Shown here: positions 20,329 to 29,787 of the stretch, piece after piece | How positions within the stretch are numbered: the stretch's first letter is position 1 | How the letters are laid out: the number at the start of each line of letters is the position of its first letter | Assembly (NCBI RefSeq): GCF_001870225.1 | Contig: NZ_CP017675.1 | Span: forward strand, 1,173,756-1,237,755 | Length of the DNA stretch: 64,000 nucleotides | Direction of reading: 5' to 3' | Source of the DNA: Gloeomargarita lithophora Alchichica-D10 | GTDB lineage: Bacteria > Cyanobacteriota > Cyanobacteriia > Gloeomargaritales > Gloeomargaritaceae | Made by a program: the position numbers and the translations under genes | The notes under the pieces: generated by a model | Told to the model about the DNA's origin: nothing | Database searches by the model: none | Seen by the model: the letters and a program-made list of their open reading frames with translations, nothing else

Positions 20329-21495
20329 ATGGGAATGACCGGGCTACGGTGGTCACGCCCCTGGCCTTGGGGGTTGGCGGTATTGGGGGGCTTGGCGGGG
20401 GGGTGGTTGATGCTGCCCCGCCCTTGGGTACGGGTGGAACCTGCGCCTGTGGTGGTTGTGACACCGGCTACCGTGACCGCTTTGGGGTATTTGGAACCCG
20501 CCTCCCGCGTGATTCAACTCACCCCACCCACCCCCAGCGATGGTGGACAAAATAGCCGCATTGCCAGCTTACGAGTCGAAGAAGGGGACTGGGTAACCCA
20601 GGGGCAAGTCATCGCCGTCCTGGATAGTCAAGCACGGTTGCAGGCGGCGTACCAGGAAGCGGCGGCCAATTTAGCCCTTGCCCAGGCGAATTTAGCCCAA
20701 GTCTTAGCCGGGGCAAAACCGGGGGAAATTCAGGCACAAAAAGAACGGATTCAGCGGTTAATCGCCCAGCGGGAAACCGAGCGCGCCGCCCAGATGGCTA
20801 CCGTCAATCGTTTACAAGCGGAGGTGGATTTTGCCACTACGGAACGCAATCGGTATCGCCAATTATTCCGGGAAGGCGCAGAAAGTCAATCACTTTTGGA
20901 CAGTAAAGAACTCAACCTTAAAGCAGTCCAAAATCAACTCGCCGAAGCCCAGGCCAATTTAACTCGAATTGAACGTACTGTACAAAAACAAATTCACGAA
21001 GCCCAGGCCACTTTGGCGCAAATTCAGGAAGTTCGTAGCGTAGATGTACAAACGGCGCAAGCGGAAATTCAGATTCGTCAATCCGCTTTGCACAAAGCCC
21101 AAGTCAATTTGGAGCAAACCCGCTTGCGGGCACCCTTTGCGGGTCAAATTCTCACCGTTTATACCCGCCCCGGAGAAGTAGTCGGTACTAATGGGGTTGT
21201 GGCATTGGGACAAACCCAAAAAATGACCGCTGTTTTAGAGGTTTATGAAACCGAAATTCGTAAAGTAAAGCTAGGGCAAACGGTGCGTTTATTTGCCGAT
21301 AGTATCAACGAACCGCTTTGGGGGAAAGTCACCCAGATTGGGGTGATCATTCAACGCCAAAACGTAATCAATTCCGACCCATCCGAAAATATTGATAGCC
21401 GGGTGGTGGAAGTACGGGTGGAACTCGCACCCCAATCCAGTCAGCAAGTGGCGGGGCAAACGAATCTGCAAATAACTGGAGAAATTCAGCCATGA
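20329..21495 (+). CDS. devB: DevB-type membrane fusion protein of ABC exporter
   Basis: This HlyD-like protein of 388 residues has one N-terminal membrane helix (about 11-33), a biotinyl-lipoyl-like part around residues 70-105 (LRVEEGDWVTQGQVIAVLDSQARLQ, read in parts), a long coiled-coil hairpin (about 105-255, rich in Ala and Gln), the return lipoyl strand RAPFAGQILTVYTRPGE and a beta-barrel domain. It would link the inner-membrane DevC/DevA pump to a TolC-like outer-membrane channel. In Anabaena the related DevBCA exports heterocyst glycolipids; in a unicellular host the cargo is likely different. The stop overlaps the devC start (ATGA-type, 21492-21495). Confidence 0.88.
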   Translation: MGMTGLRWSRPWPWGLAVLGGLAGGWLMLPRPWVRVEPAPVVVVTPATVTALGYLEPASRVIQLTPPTPSDGGQNSRIASLRVEEGDWVTQGQVIAVLDSQARLQAAYQEAAANLALAQANLAQVLAGAKPGEIQAQKERIQRLIAQRETERAAQMATVNRLQAEVDFATTERNRYRQLFREGAESQSLLDSKELNLKAVQNQLAEAQANLTRIERTVQKQIHEAQATLAQIQEVRSVDVQTAQAEIQIRQSALHKAQVNLEQTRLRAPFAGQILTVYTRPGEVVGTNGVVALGQTQKMTAVLEVYETEIRKVKLGQTVRLFADSINEPLWGKVTQIGVIIQRQNVINSDPSENIDSRVVEVRVELAPQSSQQVAGQTNLQITGEIQP

Positions 21496-22718
21496 CGGTG
21501 ACCTTACCCAAACAAAAACCTATCCGTTCTGCACCTCACAAACTTGGGTTTTGGCAAAACTTTCGAGAACGCACGCCCCTGGGGTGGTTACAACTGCGTA
21601 AAAACAAGGGACGTTTGTTCGTAGCGGTGGCGGGTATTGGGTTTGCTGATCTGTTAATGTTCGCCCAACTTGGGATTCAAGCGGCATTATTTGAGAGTAA
21701 TACCTTGTTGATTCAAAACCTCAACGCTGACATTATTTTACGCAGTAGCCAGTACCGGGATTTAAGTTTAGCCAATACCTTTCCCCGCCGCCGTCTTTAT
21801 CAAATTCAAGATGTGCCAGGGGTAGCGATTGCCGATGCCTTATACATTAATAATGTGGTCTGGAAAAATCCCGAAACCCGGCGCAAAACCCAACTGACTC
21901 TGGTGGGTCAAGAAGTCAATCAGCAGGTATTTGATCTCCCCGGATTAGACTTGACAACACTCAAGCAACTCACGCAACCCGATACCTTTTTATTTGACCG
22001 ATTAGCGCGGGGGCAATATGCCAATGTGGTGGCACAAGTGGCACAGGGGAAAACCGTGAGTGCTGAGATTGACCGGCGTTCGATTCAAGTGGTGGGTTTA
22101 TTCCCCTTGGGAGCTTCATTCGCCACCGATGGCACGTTGATTACCAGTCAGGAAAACTTCCTGCGCTTTTTCCCCAATCGGGGGGCAGGACAGGTGACGT
22201 TGGGGTTAATTGATCTGGAACCTGAAGCCAATATTGACCAGGTTTTGCACCAAATTCAAGCTAAATTGCCCCTGGATACCCTCGCCACGACCAAACAGGA
22301 ATTTCTGAATTTAGAACAAGCTTATTGGGCAGAAACAACGCCCATTGGTTTGTTATTTGGGTTTGGTACGGCGATGGCGTTTGTGGTGGGGATTGTGATT
22401 GTCTTTCAAATTCTTTCTACCGATGTAAATGACCATTTGGCCGAATATGCCACCTTCAAAGCGATGGGTTATGGCAACCGTTATCTATTTTTTATTGTCA
22501 TCGAAGAGGCGATGATTTTAGCACTTTTGGGATTTGTACCCGGATTGGCACTGGCGTTAGGACAATACGCTTTGATTCGTTCAGCGGCTTCTCTACCGAT
22601 CGGAATGACATTTGCCCGTTTTTGGTTTGTATTTTTCTTGACTTTAGTGATGTGTATGACTTCGGGAATGATTGCCCTCCGCAAAGTTCAAGCCGCTGAC
22701 CCGGCTGATATTTTTTAA
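21492..22718 (+). CDS. devC: DevC-type ABC exporter permease
   Basis: The 408-residue protein has the MacB/FtsX-like permease plan: one N-terminal helix after TPLGWLQLRKNKGRLFVAVAG, a large periplasmic domain (about 70-280), and three C-terminal helices (about 288-312, 335-360 and 370-395). TPLGWLQL and FPRRRLYQIQDVPGV are typical of the DevC subfamily. It follows devB with a four-base overlap. The distance to devA is 138 bp because a 120-bp MITE has inserted there; without it the gap would be about 14-18 bp. Confidence 0.9.
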   Translation: MTVTLPKQKPIRSAPHKLGFWQNFRERTPLGWLQLRKNKGRLFVAVAGIGFADLLMFAQLGIQAALFESNTLLIQNLNADIILRSSQYRDLSLANTFPRRRLYQIQDVPGVAIADALYINNVVWKNPETRRKTQLTLVGQEVNQQVFDLPGLDLTTLKQLTQPDTFLFDRLARGQYANVVAQVAQGKTVSAEIDRRSIQVVGLFPLGASFATDGTLITSQENFLRFFPNRGAGQVTLGLIDLEPEANIDQVLHQIQAKLPLDTLATTKQEFLNLEQAYWAETTPIGLLFGFGTAMAFVVGIVIVFQILSTDVNDHLAEYATFKAMGYGNRYLFFIVIEEAMILALLGFVPGLALALGQYALIRSAASLPIGMTFARFWFVFFLTLVMCMTSGMIALRKVQAADPADIF

Positions 22719-22734
22719 CCATGAATAGTTTAAT

Positions 22735-22854
22735 GGACACCTCTATTTATTCACACCAGCAGAAAGTTATCTCGCTGGAATGCCCATATTACCGAGAACC
22801 AAAGGCGGGGGGTGCCCCCCTGCGACCGCTAATTTTCAATTTATAGAGGTGCCC
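22735..22854. mobile_element. MITE family A, 120-bp well-preserved copy between devC and devA
   Basis: The ends GGACACCTCTATTTAT and ATTTATAGAGGTGCCC are inverted repeats with few mismatches. A TAAT duplication flanks the element (22731-22734 and 22855-22858). The right-hand TAAT overlaps the devA start codon (ATG 22857-22859). The interior includes the hairpin GGGGGGTGCCCCCC and the arms TCTCG and CGAGA. There is no reading frame of note. Confidence 0.85.
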
Positions 22855-22856
22855 TA

Positions 22857-23564
22857 ATGTCTCAGCCCGCTATTGCCGTTACCAATCTCGACCATTTTTT
22901 TGGTAAGGGGGAGTTAAAAAAACAAGTTCTATTTGGGATAAATTTGGTCATCAAAACGGGCGAAATTGTGATTCTCACCGGACCTTCGGGTTCTGGTAAA
23001 ACCACATTACTTTCTTTGATGGGGGGCTTACGTTCACCCCAGATGGGAAGCCTCAAAATTTTAGATACTGAGCTGGTTCAGGCTGATCCCCTCACTGCTC
23101 TGGAATGCCGCCGCCAATGTGGTTATATTTTTCAAGCCCACAATTTACATAGCAGTCTAACGGCTTTGGAAAATGTGATGATGGGGTTAGAAGTTCATGG
23201 TTGTTTTACCCGCTCTGCACGGCAAACAAAAGCTACAGAAATGTTAAATTTGGTGGGATTAGGTCAGCGGGTGAATTATTACCCGGAAAATCTATCGGGG
23301 GGACAGAAGCAGCGGGTGGCAATTGCGAGGGCGTTGGTGAGTCATCCTCAAATTCTTTTAGCCGATGAACCGACGGCGGCTTTGGATAAACAATCGGGTC
23401 GAGATGTGGTGAATTTAATGCAGCACTTGGCTCAAGAGCAGGGATGCACAATTCTTCTTGTCACCCACGATAATCGGATTTTGGACATTGCCGACCGGAT
23501 TATTTACATGGAAGATGGACGACTTAAGGAGGATTCTATTGCGGATTTATATCCTGGTCATTGA
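22857..23564 (+). CDS. devA: DevA-type ABC exporter ATPase
   Basis: The 235-residue ATPase carries Walker A GPSGSGKTT, the Q-loop region GYIFQAHNLH, the signature LSGGQKQRVAIARALV and Walker B ILLADEPTAALD with the following His switch VTHDNRI. It powers the DevB-DevC exporter. The start codon overlaps the MITE target duplication, and the only Shine-Dalgarno-like sequence upstream, AGAGGTG (about seven bases before ATG), lies within the MITE terminal repeat. Expression of this subunit may therefore depend on the transposon end. Confidence 0.93.
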   Translation: MSQPAIAVTNLDHFFGKGELKKQVLFGINLVIKTGEIVILTGPSGSGKTTLLSLMGGLRSPQMGSLKILDTELVQADPLTALECRRQCGYIFQAHNLHSSLTALENVMMGLEVHGCFTRSARQTKATEMLNLVGLGQRVNYYPENLSGGQKQRVAIARALVSHPQILLADEPTAALDKQSGRDVVNLMQHLAQEQGCTILLVTHDNRILDIADRIIYMEDGRLKEDSIADLYPGH

Positions 23565-23623
23565 GATCATTTTTTGACTACAATGACCTTGACTAAAATG
23601 ATTCAAAATTGATTAATAAACGA

Positions 23624-24736
23624 ATGGATTGGCAATGGTTTCGCACCCAATTATTGACCTGGTATGGCGAGTATGGCCGGGATTTACCCTGGCGACCAAC
23701 CGCTGACCCCTACGCCGTTTTGGTATCAGAATTTATGCTCCAACAAACCCAGGTGATGACCGTCATTCCCTACTACCAAAGGTGGTTAAAGCAATTACCT
23801 ACATTGGCGGACTGTGCCCAAGCGCAACGGCAGGATATATTCAAACTTTGGGAAGGTTTGGGCTATTATCGGCGGGCGGAATATCTCCACCAAACCTGTC
23901 AAATGATTATGTATAATTATGGGGGTAATATTCCCCAAGAATTAGCAATTTTAATCACTTTGCCGGGGATTGGCCGGACGACTGCCGGGGGGATTTTGAG
24001 CCATGCGTTTAATCTACCTTTACCGATTTTGGATGGGAATGTACAACGGGTGTTGAGCCGTTTATTTGCCCTCACCACGCCCCCCAATCGGAATCAAAAA
24101 CAGCTTTGGCATTATTCCCAAGCGTTACTTGACCCCGACCAGCCCGGTCGCTTTAACCAAGCCCTGATGGATGTGGGCGCAGGGGTGTGTTTGCCCAAAG
24201 TGCCGCATTGCGGGCGTTGTCCCTGGCAGAATGGGTGCATGGGTGAGCAAACGCAACAACAACATACATTACCCGTGCGGGAACCGGCTAAGGAGATTCC
24301 CCACCGGACGATTGGGGTGGGGGTGATTTGGAATGCCCAGGGGCAGGTGTTGATTGACCAACGACCCAGTACCGGTTTACTGGCCAATCTATGGGAATTT
24401 CCGGGGGGTAAAGTGGAACCGGGAGAATCCGTCCCAGACTGCATTCGACGGGAAATCCAGGAGGAATTGGCTCTTGATATTCGGGTCGGCGCGCATCTGA
24501 TCACCGTGAATCATCGTTATACGCATCTGCGGGTAACTTTGGTGGTGCATCATGGCTTTTATCAAAGTGGCATACCAGAATTGCGGGGCTGTCAAGCCTA
24601 CGCCTGGGTGGAATTAAGGGACTTATCTGAGTATCCCTTTCCCCAGGCGAATCACAAAATCATTCAGGCATTAGCAACCAGCCCGTCCCCCCCCTGGCCT
24701 CTCGAAATGGCAGAGGGGCGAGTACAATCAGAATGA
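23624..24736 (+). CDS. mutY: A/G-specific adenine DNA glycosylase
   Basis: MutY removes adenine mispaired with 8-oxoguanine or guanine. The protein of 370 residues shows the catalytic helix-hairpin-helix part (SEFMLQQTQVMTVIPYY, LPGIGRTTAGGIL, and the catalytic Asp in LDGNVQRVLSR), the four-Cys iron-sulfur loop (C-x6-C-x2-C-x5-C in CLPKVPHCGRCPWQNGC), and a C-terminal Nudix-like domain with GKVEPGESVPDCIRREIQEE that reads the oxidised guanine. I start at ATG 23624 rather than the TTG 15 bases upstream. Its stop overlaps an ATG in the lpxA frame. Confidence 0.93.
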   Translation: MDWQWFRTQLLTWYGEYGRDLPWRPTADPYAVLVSEFMLQQTQVMTVIPYYQRWLKQLPTLADCAQAQRQDIFKLWEGLGYYRRAEYLHQTCQMIMYNYGGNIPQELAILITLPGIGRTTAGGILSHAFNLPLPILDGNVQRVLSRLFALTTPPNRNQKQLWHYSQALLDPDQPGRFNQALMDVGAGVCLPKVPHCGRCPWQNGCMGEQTQQQHTLPVREPAKEIPHRTIGVGVIWNAQGQVLIDQRPSTGLLANLWEFPGGKVEPGESVPDCIRREIQEELALDIRVGAHLITVNHRYTHLRVTLVVHHGFYQSGIPELRGCQAYAWVELRDLSEYPFPQANHKIIQALATSPSPPWPLEMAEGRVQSE

Positions 24737-24771
24737 GCCATGCGACCCGCAGGTGTTATTTTAACGAGGAA

Positions 24772-25605
24772 ATGTCTGAGGTTACTGTGACCCTAGCCCA
24801 TGCAACGGCGGTAATTCATCCGGGGGCGCAACTTCACCCCACCGTGCGGGTAGGGCCTTATGCGGTGGTTGGGGAGCGGGTCAAAATCGGGGCGGGAACG
24901 ACCATTGGTGCCCATGTGGTGATTGATGGGGATACGGAAATTGGGGCGGGGAATCAGATTTTTCCGGGGGCGACAATTGGCCTCGAACCCCAGGATTTGA
25001 AGTATGACGGTTCGCTGTCCCGGGTGCGGATTGGGGACAATAACCTGATTCGGGAATATGTCACCATCAATCGGGCGACCCGGGCGGGGGAAGAAACAGT
25101 GCTGGGTAATCACAATTTACTGATGGCCTATGTCCATGTGGCGCACAATTGCGTCCTGGAAAATGCCATCGTGATTGCCAATAGTGTGGCCTTGGCGGGT
25201 CATGTGCATATCGAATCCCGGGCGACGATTGGCGGGATGCTGGGGGTGCATCAGTTTGTGCGGATTGGCCGGTTGGCGATGGTAGGGGGCATGAGCCGGA
25301 TTGACCGGGATGTGCCGCCCTATATGCTGGTGGAGGGGCATCCGGCGCGGGTGCGGCTGCTGAATCGGGTGGGTCTGCACCGGGCGGGCTTGGCGCAGGG
25401 GGAGGAAGGGCAGGCCCTCAAACGGGCATTTCGGCTGTTGTATCGCTCCGGTTTAACCCTCTCCCAGGCGTTGGAACAACTCCAGCCCTTGACCGACCAG
25501 TACGAAACCCTGCGGCATTTACATCAATTTCTCATCGAGTCCCAGGGGGAAGATCGCCGGGGGCTGATTCCAGGAATCAAACAGCGTGCCGAAGATTCTG
25601 ATTAG
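24772..25605 (+). CDS. lpxA: UDP-N-acetylglucosamine acyltransferase
   Basis: LpxA adds the first acyl chain to UDP-GlcNAc in lipid A synthesis. The protein is a left-handed beta helix of hexapeptide repeats (VRVGPYAVVGERVKIGAGTT and so on), with AYVHVAHNCVLENA holding the catalytic His and VHQFVRIGRLAMVGG. I favour ATG 24772 (MSEVTVTLAHATAVIHP), preceded by GAGG, since it aligns with the family N terminus; the in-frame ATG 24733 overlapping the mutY stop would add 13 residues. Length from 24772 is 277 residues. It overlaps lpxB by 20 bases. Confidence 0.93.
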   Translation: MSEVTVTLAHATAVIHPGAQLHPTVRVGPYAVVGERVKIGAGTTIGAHVVIDGDTEIGAGNQIFPGATIGLEPQDLKYDGSLSRVRIGDNNLIREYVTINRATRAGEETVLGNHNLLMAYVHVAHNCVLENAIVIANSVALAGHVHIESRATIGGMLGVHQFVRIGRLAMVGGMSRIDRDVPPYMLVEGHPARVRLLNRVGLHRAGLAQGEEGQALKRAFRLLYRSGLTLSQALEQLQPLTDQYETLRHLHQFLIESQGEDRRGLIPGIKQRAEDSD

Positions 25606-26725
25606 TACGGGGGAGGTGTCCGGGGACTTGCAGGGTGCGTTGTTGATTCACGCTCTGCGGCGGTTGCGGCCTGACCTGGAAATCCTGGGGATTGGCGGGG
25701 AACGCATGGCGCAGGCGGGGGCAAAACTATTAGCGAATACCACCCACATGGGTTCGATTGGTCTGCTGGAGCATTTGCCGTTTGTGTTTCCCACCCTGCG
25801 GTTATTGCAAAAAATGCGCCGGGAATTGGCACTGCATCCCCCGGATGTGGTGGTGTTGATTGATTATGTGGGATTTAATTTGCCCCTGGCGCGCAGTTGC
25901 AAACGCTGGGGTTGTCCTTTGATTTATTACATTGCCCCCCAGGAGTGGGTCTGGCCTACGACCAATACCCAGGCGATTGTGGCTCTAGTGGATCAGGTGT
26001 TGGCCGTCTTTCCCCAAGAAGCAGAATACTACCAAAAAGCGGGCGTACCCCTGGTGGATTGGGTGGGGCATCCCCTGGTGGATGACTTGGCCGGGGCGGA
26101 ATCCCGGCAGGAAGCTCGCCAAAAATTAGGCATTGCCCCGGAGCAAAAAATGGTAGCACTACTGCCCGCCTCCCGCCGCCAGGAATTTAAGTATCTTTGG
26201 CCCGTACTGGCGCAAACGGCGCAACAATTGCAACAACAGCACCCGGATTTAGAATTTTGGTTGCCCCTGGCCTTGCCCCAGTATCAGGAACAACTCGAAA
26301 AAGATATTTGCCACTACAACCTGCGCGCCCGGGTGGTCAACGAACCCGCCCGCCGGGTAATTGCCGCCGCTGACCTGGCCTTAGCCAAATCGGGAACCGT
26401 GAATCTGGAAACCGCCCTGCTGGACGTGCCCCAGGTGGTGATCTACCGGGTCAGCCCCGTCACCGCTTGGCTGGCACGACACCTTCTGCGTTTTAAGATT
26501 GCCTTCATGTCGCCGGTGAATTTGGTGGTAATGCGGGAAATCATCCCCGAACTCCTCCAGGAGCAGGCGGAACCCCAAAAATTAACCCAACTGGCCTTGG
26601 AGTACTTGCAAAACCCCGCCCCCATGCGCCAACGGTACCAGGAATTTCGTCAAGCCCTGGGTGTCCCCGGTGCCACCGAGCGCGCCGCCCAAGCCATATT
26701 AGCCCATTGTGCTGAAATTGGCTGA
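25586..26725 (+). CDS. lpxB: Lipid-A-disaccharide synthase
   Basis: LpxB joins UDP-diacylglucosamine and lipid X to form the lipid A disaccharide at the inner membrane. The 379-residue protein begins at GTG 25586 with PKILISTGEVSGDLQGALL, and has VVLIDYVGFNLPLARSCK, YYIAPQEWVWP and VGHPLVDDL, followed by ALLPASRRQEFKYLWPV and a C-terminal donor-site region (DLALAKSGTVNLETALLDVP). These match LpxB throughout. It overlaps the lpxA end by 20 bases, so mutY-lpxA-lpxB reads as one unit; lpxC and fabZ, often next to lpxA, are absent here. Confidence 0.95.
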   Translation: MPKILISTGEVSGDLQGALLIHALRRLRPDLEILGIGGERMAQAGAKLLANTTHMGSIGLLEHLPFVFPTLRLLQKMRRELALHPPDVVVLIDYVGFNLPLARSCKRWGCPLIYYIAPQEWVWPTTNTQAIVALVDQVLAVFPQEAEYYQKAGVPLVDWVGHPLVDDLAGAESRQEARQKLGIAPEQKMVALLPASRRQEFKYLWPVLAQTAQQLQQQHPDLEFWLPLALPQYQEQLEKDICHYNLRARVVNEPARRVIAAADLALAKSGTVNLETALLDVPQVVIYRVSPVTAWLARHLLRFKIAFMSPVNLVVMREIIPELLQEQAEPQKLTQLALEYLQNPAPMRQRYQEFRQALGVPGATERAAQAILAHCAEIG

Positions 26726-26817
26726 ACAGAGTGCGGAATGCTGTTTCCGGTAACCGATCACCAAACAGTCTTGCCCCTAGGCATTAAACTAAAGTTAATC
26801 TTGAACTTTGTGAGGCA

Positions 26818-28575
26818 ATGCGTCCCCCGTTGACTACCCATACGGTTTTACAAAATCGGTACCGCATTGTGCGGGTTTTGGGGCAAGGGGGGTTTGGCCG
26901 CACCTATTTGGCGCACGACCAAAATCGCTTTAATGAGTACTGCGTGCTCAAGGAATTTATGCCCGCCCGGGGGGAACCCCACCAAATCCAAAAAGCCAAG
27001 GAATTATTCAAGCGGGAAGCCACGGTTTTATACCAACTGCGTCACCCCCAAATTCCCCAATTCCACGCCCTGTTTGAACAGGAACAACGGTTATTTTTGG
27101 TGCAGGATTATGTGGAAGGCAAAAACTATCGCACCCTCCTGGCGGAACGCCTGCGCCGCCAACAACCCTTCACCGAAAGCGAAGCCTACGAACTTTTATT
27201 GAAAGTCTTACCCGTCTTGGACTATATCCACCATTGCGGCGTGATTCACCGGGATATTTCCCCCGACAATTTAATGTTGCGGCAAAAAGACCAAATGCCC
27301 GTCCTGATTGATTTTGGGGTGGTCAAAGACATTGCCAGCCGCCTGCAACCCGCCCGGGCTTCGGGAGCCACCTCCGTGGGCAAACTCGGCTACGCTCCCT
27401 CGGAACAACTGCAAACCGGGCGAGTGTATCCCGCCAGCGACCTCTATACCCTGGCGGTGACCGTGCTGGTTTTGCTCACCGGCTGTGAACCCCAGGAACT
27501 GTACGATGACCAGACATTGACCTGGCGCTGGCAACAGCACATCACCCTGAATTCGGGGTTAGCCAGTGTGCTGGGTAAAATGCTCAGCCACCGTCCCGGC
27601 GACCGATACGCTGCCGCCAAGGATGTCCTGAAAGCCCTGGGGGAGATGCCCAGCGGCGTGAGTCCCGAATTGCCCCCGGTGACCAGCCTACCGACGGTGG
27701 TGGCGCGCCCGCAATTTACTCCCCCCGCACCCGCCCCGGTGTATGTGTCCAGACCCAGCCCCCTGAGTGTCCCCAAACCCAGCCCCTGGGATAGCCCCAT
27801 CGCCCTAGCTCTTGTCAGTGTTTTGTTAGTATTAATTACTGGCACGCTTTCCTGGGTGGTGGTAAGTTGGTTAATGCGCCGTGCCCCGGACACCCCCACC
27901 TGGGACAATCCGGTGGTCACCAGCCCGTCACCCACGCCCAGCCCCAGCCCCACCGCCAATCCGACTCCGGCAGTCCTACCCTTGCGGGTGGGCACGGAGA
28001 GCAACCTGAATAATACCCTCGCTCCGGGGCAAACCCAGGTTTATACATTCACTGCCCCGGCGAATCAGCAATTAACCCTCAAGTTCACCGGAGATGCACT
28101 CACCGCTACGCTGATCACCCCGGAAAATCAGAGCATTACTTTGGCAAAACAATGGCAGGACAAAATTCCCGCAGGCAAGTATCAAATCAAAATCACCAAC
28201 CCGACGGATGCCCCACGGGAGTACGGATTAACCGTATTACTGAGTGAAGCACCCCCCGCCGCCCCCGCCCTGGAATCCACCCCGATTACCTTGCCGGAGG
28301 GAGCCACCCAAACCGAGGTCACGGCTCGGATTAGCCCAACGCAAGGGAAACGGTTTTTATTCACCGCCCCGGCGGATCAGGAATTATTTATCGAGCTACG
28401 CAGTATTGGCATGGCGACCCTCACCTGTCGCACCCCGGAAGGGCGGGTGATAGCGGCACAGACTTTGTACTGCACGGCACAGCCAACGCTAGCGGGCACC
28501 TACGAATTTGACCTGACCAGTACGGATGTGACCAACGTGACCTTAATTTTGGTACTGCGGCCAGTGACTAACTAG
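26818..28575 (+). CDS. Serine/threonine protein kinase with extracytoplasmic domains
   Basis: Residues 15-280 are a Hanks-type kinase: glycine loop LGQGGFGRTY, Lys45 in VLKEF, HRDISPDN from residue 144 and DFG from 165, then YAPSEQL in place of the usual APE. A Pro-rich linker (about 285-325) leads to one membrane helix (about 328-351), and outside it a Pro/Ser/Thr linker (about 355-380) and two similar beta-sandwich modules (about 385-475 and 490-585). The modules resemble bacterial pre-peptidase C-terminal (PPC) domains (TFTAPANQQLTLKF; LFTAPADQELFIEL). It may sense a signal at the cell surface. GTGAGG precedes ATG 26818. Confidence 0.9.
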   Translation: MRPPLTTHTVLQNRYRIVRVLGQGGFGRTYLAHDQNRFNEYCVLKEFMPARGEPHQIQKAKELFKREATVLYQLRHPQIPQFHALFEQEQRLFLVQDYVEGKNYRTLLAERLRRQQPFTESEAYELLLKVLPVLDYIHHCGVIHRDISPDNLMLRQKDQMPVLIDFGVVKDIASRLQPARASGATSVGKLGYAPSEQLQTGRVYPASDLYTLAVTVLVLLTGCEPQELYDDQTLTWRWQQHITLNSGLASVLGKMLSHRPGDRYAAAKDVLKALGEMPSGVSPELPPVTSLPTVVARPQFTPPAPAPVYVSRPSPLSVPKPSPWDSPIALALVSVLLVLITGTLSWVVVSWLMRRAPDTPTWDNPVVTSPSPTPSPSPTANPTPAVLPLRVGTESNLNNTLAPGQTQVYTFTAPANQQLTLKFTGDALTATLITPENQSITLAKQWQDKIPAGKYQIKITNPTDAPREYGLTVLLSEAPPAAPALESTPITLPEGATQTEVTARISPTQGKRFLFTAPADQELFIELRSIGMATLTCRTPEGRVIAAQTLYCTAQPTLAGTYEFDLTSTDVTNVTLILVLRPVTN

Positions 28576-28579
28576 GAAA

Positions 28580-28714
28580 TCAGGCTTTGCGGTTCATCTT
28601 CTGCCATTGTTGCAGGGCGGCACTGGCGATATTGAACGCAGCCCAACTAGCGGCCACCACCACCGGGCCAAGCACCACCGCAATCCGCCAATCAATCTGG
28701 GGTAAAAAGTCCAT
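28580..28714 (-). CDS. psbY: Photosystem II protein Y
   Basis: A frame of 44 residues reads [20 protein letters not shown], then [20 protein letters not shown]. This is the one-helix PsbY subunit, which sits at the edge of photosystem II near cytochrome b559; cyanobacterial PsbY normally shows DWR at the start of the helix and SWxxFNIxxxALxQ after it, as here. GGAGG lies eight bases upstream of ATG 28714 and a TATAAT box lies further upstream. It is too short for standard frame listings, so it could be missed. Confidence 0.92.
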   Translation of the reverse strand: MDFLPQIDWRIAVVLGPVVVAASWAAFNIASAALQQWQKMNRKA

Positions 28715-28752
28715 GATTCTCCTCCGCACAGTGGGAACTTAAGGTTTTCTTT

Positions 28753-28758
28753 ATTATA
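28753..28758 (-). promoter_or_regulatory. Predicted -10 box of psbY
   Basis: On the minus strand the bases read TATAAT, a perfect -10 box, about 38 bp upstream of the psbY start codon. The -35 position, 17 bp further upstream, reads TTATCC, a weak match. The box lies just past the end of pdhB, so psbY probably has its own transcript. Confidence 0.5.
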
Positions 28759-28788
28759 GAGCCAGGAATCACCCCGGATAAATGGGGC

Positions 28789-29772
28789 TTAAATTTTCCC
28801 ACCCACCAGGTCAACCACTGTACTGACAATTTGTTCCGGTTGCACCACGGTCAGGCGTTCCAGGGTGCCGTTGTAGGGGGTGGGGATGTCCTGGGAGGAT
28901 AAACGTACTACGGGTGCATCCAATTCATCAAAGAGCCGCTCCATGACCCCGGCGGTGATCTCTGCCCCCATGCCCCCCGTTTTCATACATTCCTCAACGA
29001 TCACCACCCGATGGGTTTTGCGGACAGAGGAACTAATGGTTTCCCAGTCCAAAGGCCGTAGGGAGAGCAGGTCAATGATTTCGGGTTGAATCCCCCGCTG
29101 GCGCAATTCCGGCAGGGCTTGCAGGACGTGGTGGCGCATCCGGGAATAGGTCAAAATCGTCACATCTTGGCCGGTTTGCACCAATTCTGCTTTATCCAAG
29201 GGCAAAAGATACTCTTCCTCCGGCAAATCTTCCTTCAGGTTGTACAGGAGGACGTGTTCAAAAAATAGCACCGGATTGTTATCGCGAATCGCCGACTTGA
29301 GCAACCCCTTGGCATTGTAGGGGGTCGAGCAGGCGACAATTTTCAACCCCGGCACCGCCTGGAAATAGGCTTCCAAACGCTGGGAATGTTCCGCCCCCAA
29401 CTGGCGACCCACCCCCCCTGGCCCGCGGATCACCAAAGGAATCTGAAAATTGCCCCCGGAGGTGTAGCGCAACATCCCGGCATTGTTGGCAATTTGGTTA
29501 AACGCCAACAGCAAAAAGCCCATATTCATCCCTTCAATAATCGGGCGCAACCCCGTCATCGCCGCCCCCACCGCCATCCCCGTAAAGCTATTTTCCGCAA
29601 TCGGGGTATCCACCACCCGCCATTCCCCATATTTTTGATACAGATTTTTCGTCACCTTGTAGGAACCGCCGTAATGCCCCACGTCTTCTCCTAGAACAAA
29701 CACCGTCGCATCCCGCTCCATTTCCTCATCAATCGCCGCCCGTAACGCATTAAAAAACGCCGTTTCCGCCAT
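28789..29772 (-). CDS. pdhB: Pyruvate dehydrogenase E1 beta subunit
   Basis: With PdhA this forms the E1 component that decarboxylates pyruvate with thiamine diphosphate and passes the acetyl group to lipoyl-E2. The 327-residue protein reads [57 protein letters not shown] (the Glu that activates the cofactor), [19 protein letters not shown] and [17 protein letters not shown]. It follows pdhA by 15 bp on the same strand. The E2 and E3 genes are not in the window. Confidence 0.96.
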   Translation of the reverse strand: MAETAFFNALRAAIDEEMERDATVFVLGEDVGHYGGSYKVTKNLYQKYGEWRVVDTPIAENSFTGMAVGAAMTGLRPIIEGMNMGFLLLAFNQIANNAGMLRYTSGGNFQIPLVIRGPGGVGRQLGAEHSQRLEAYFQAVPGLKIVACSTPYNAKGLLKSAIRDNNPVLFFEHVLLYNLKEDLPEEEYLLPLDKAELVQTGQDVTILTYSRMRHHVLQALPELRQRGIQPEIIDLLSLRPLDWETISSSVRKTHRVVIVEECMKTGGMGAEITAGVMERLFDELDAPVVRLSSQDIPTPYNGTLERLTVVQPEQIVSTVVDLVGGKI

Positions 29773-29787
29773 GTTTATATCCCCTGG

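Noticed and set aside
26750-26817. Possible promoter for the Ser/Thr kinase
   Set aside because: No box pair close to consensus with proper spacing could be found; only the GTGAGG ribosome site is convincing.
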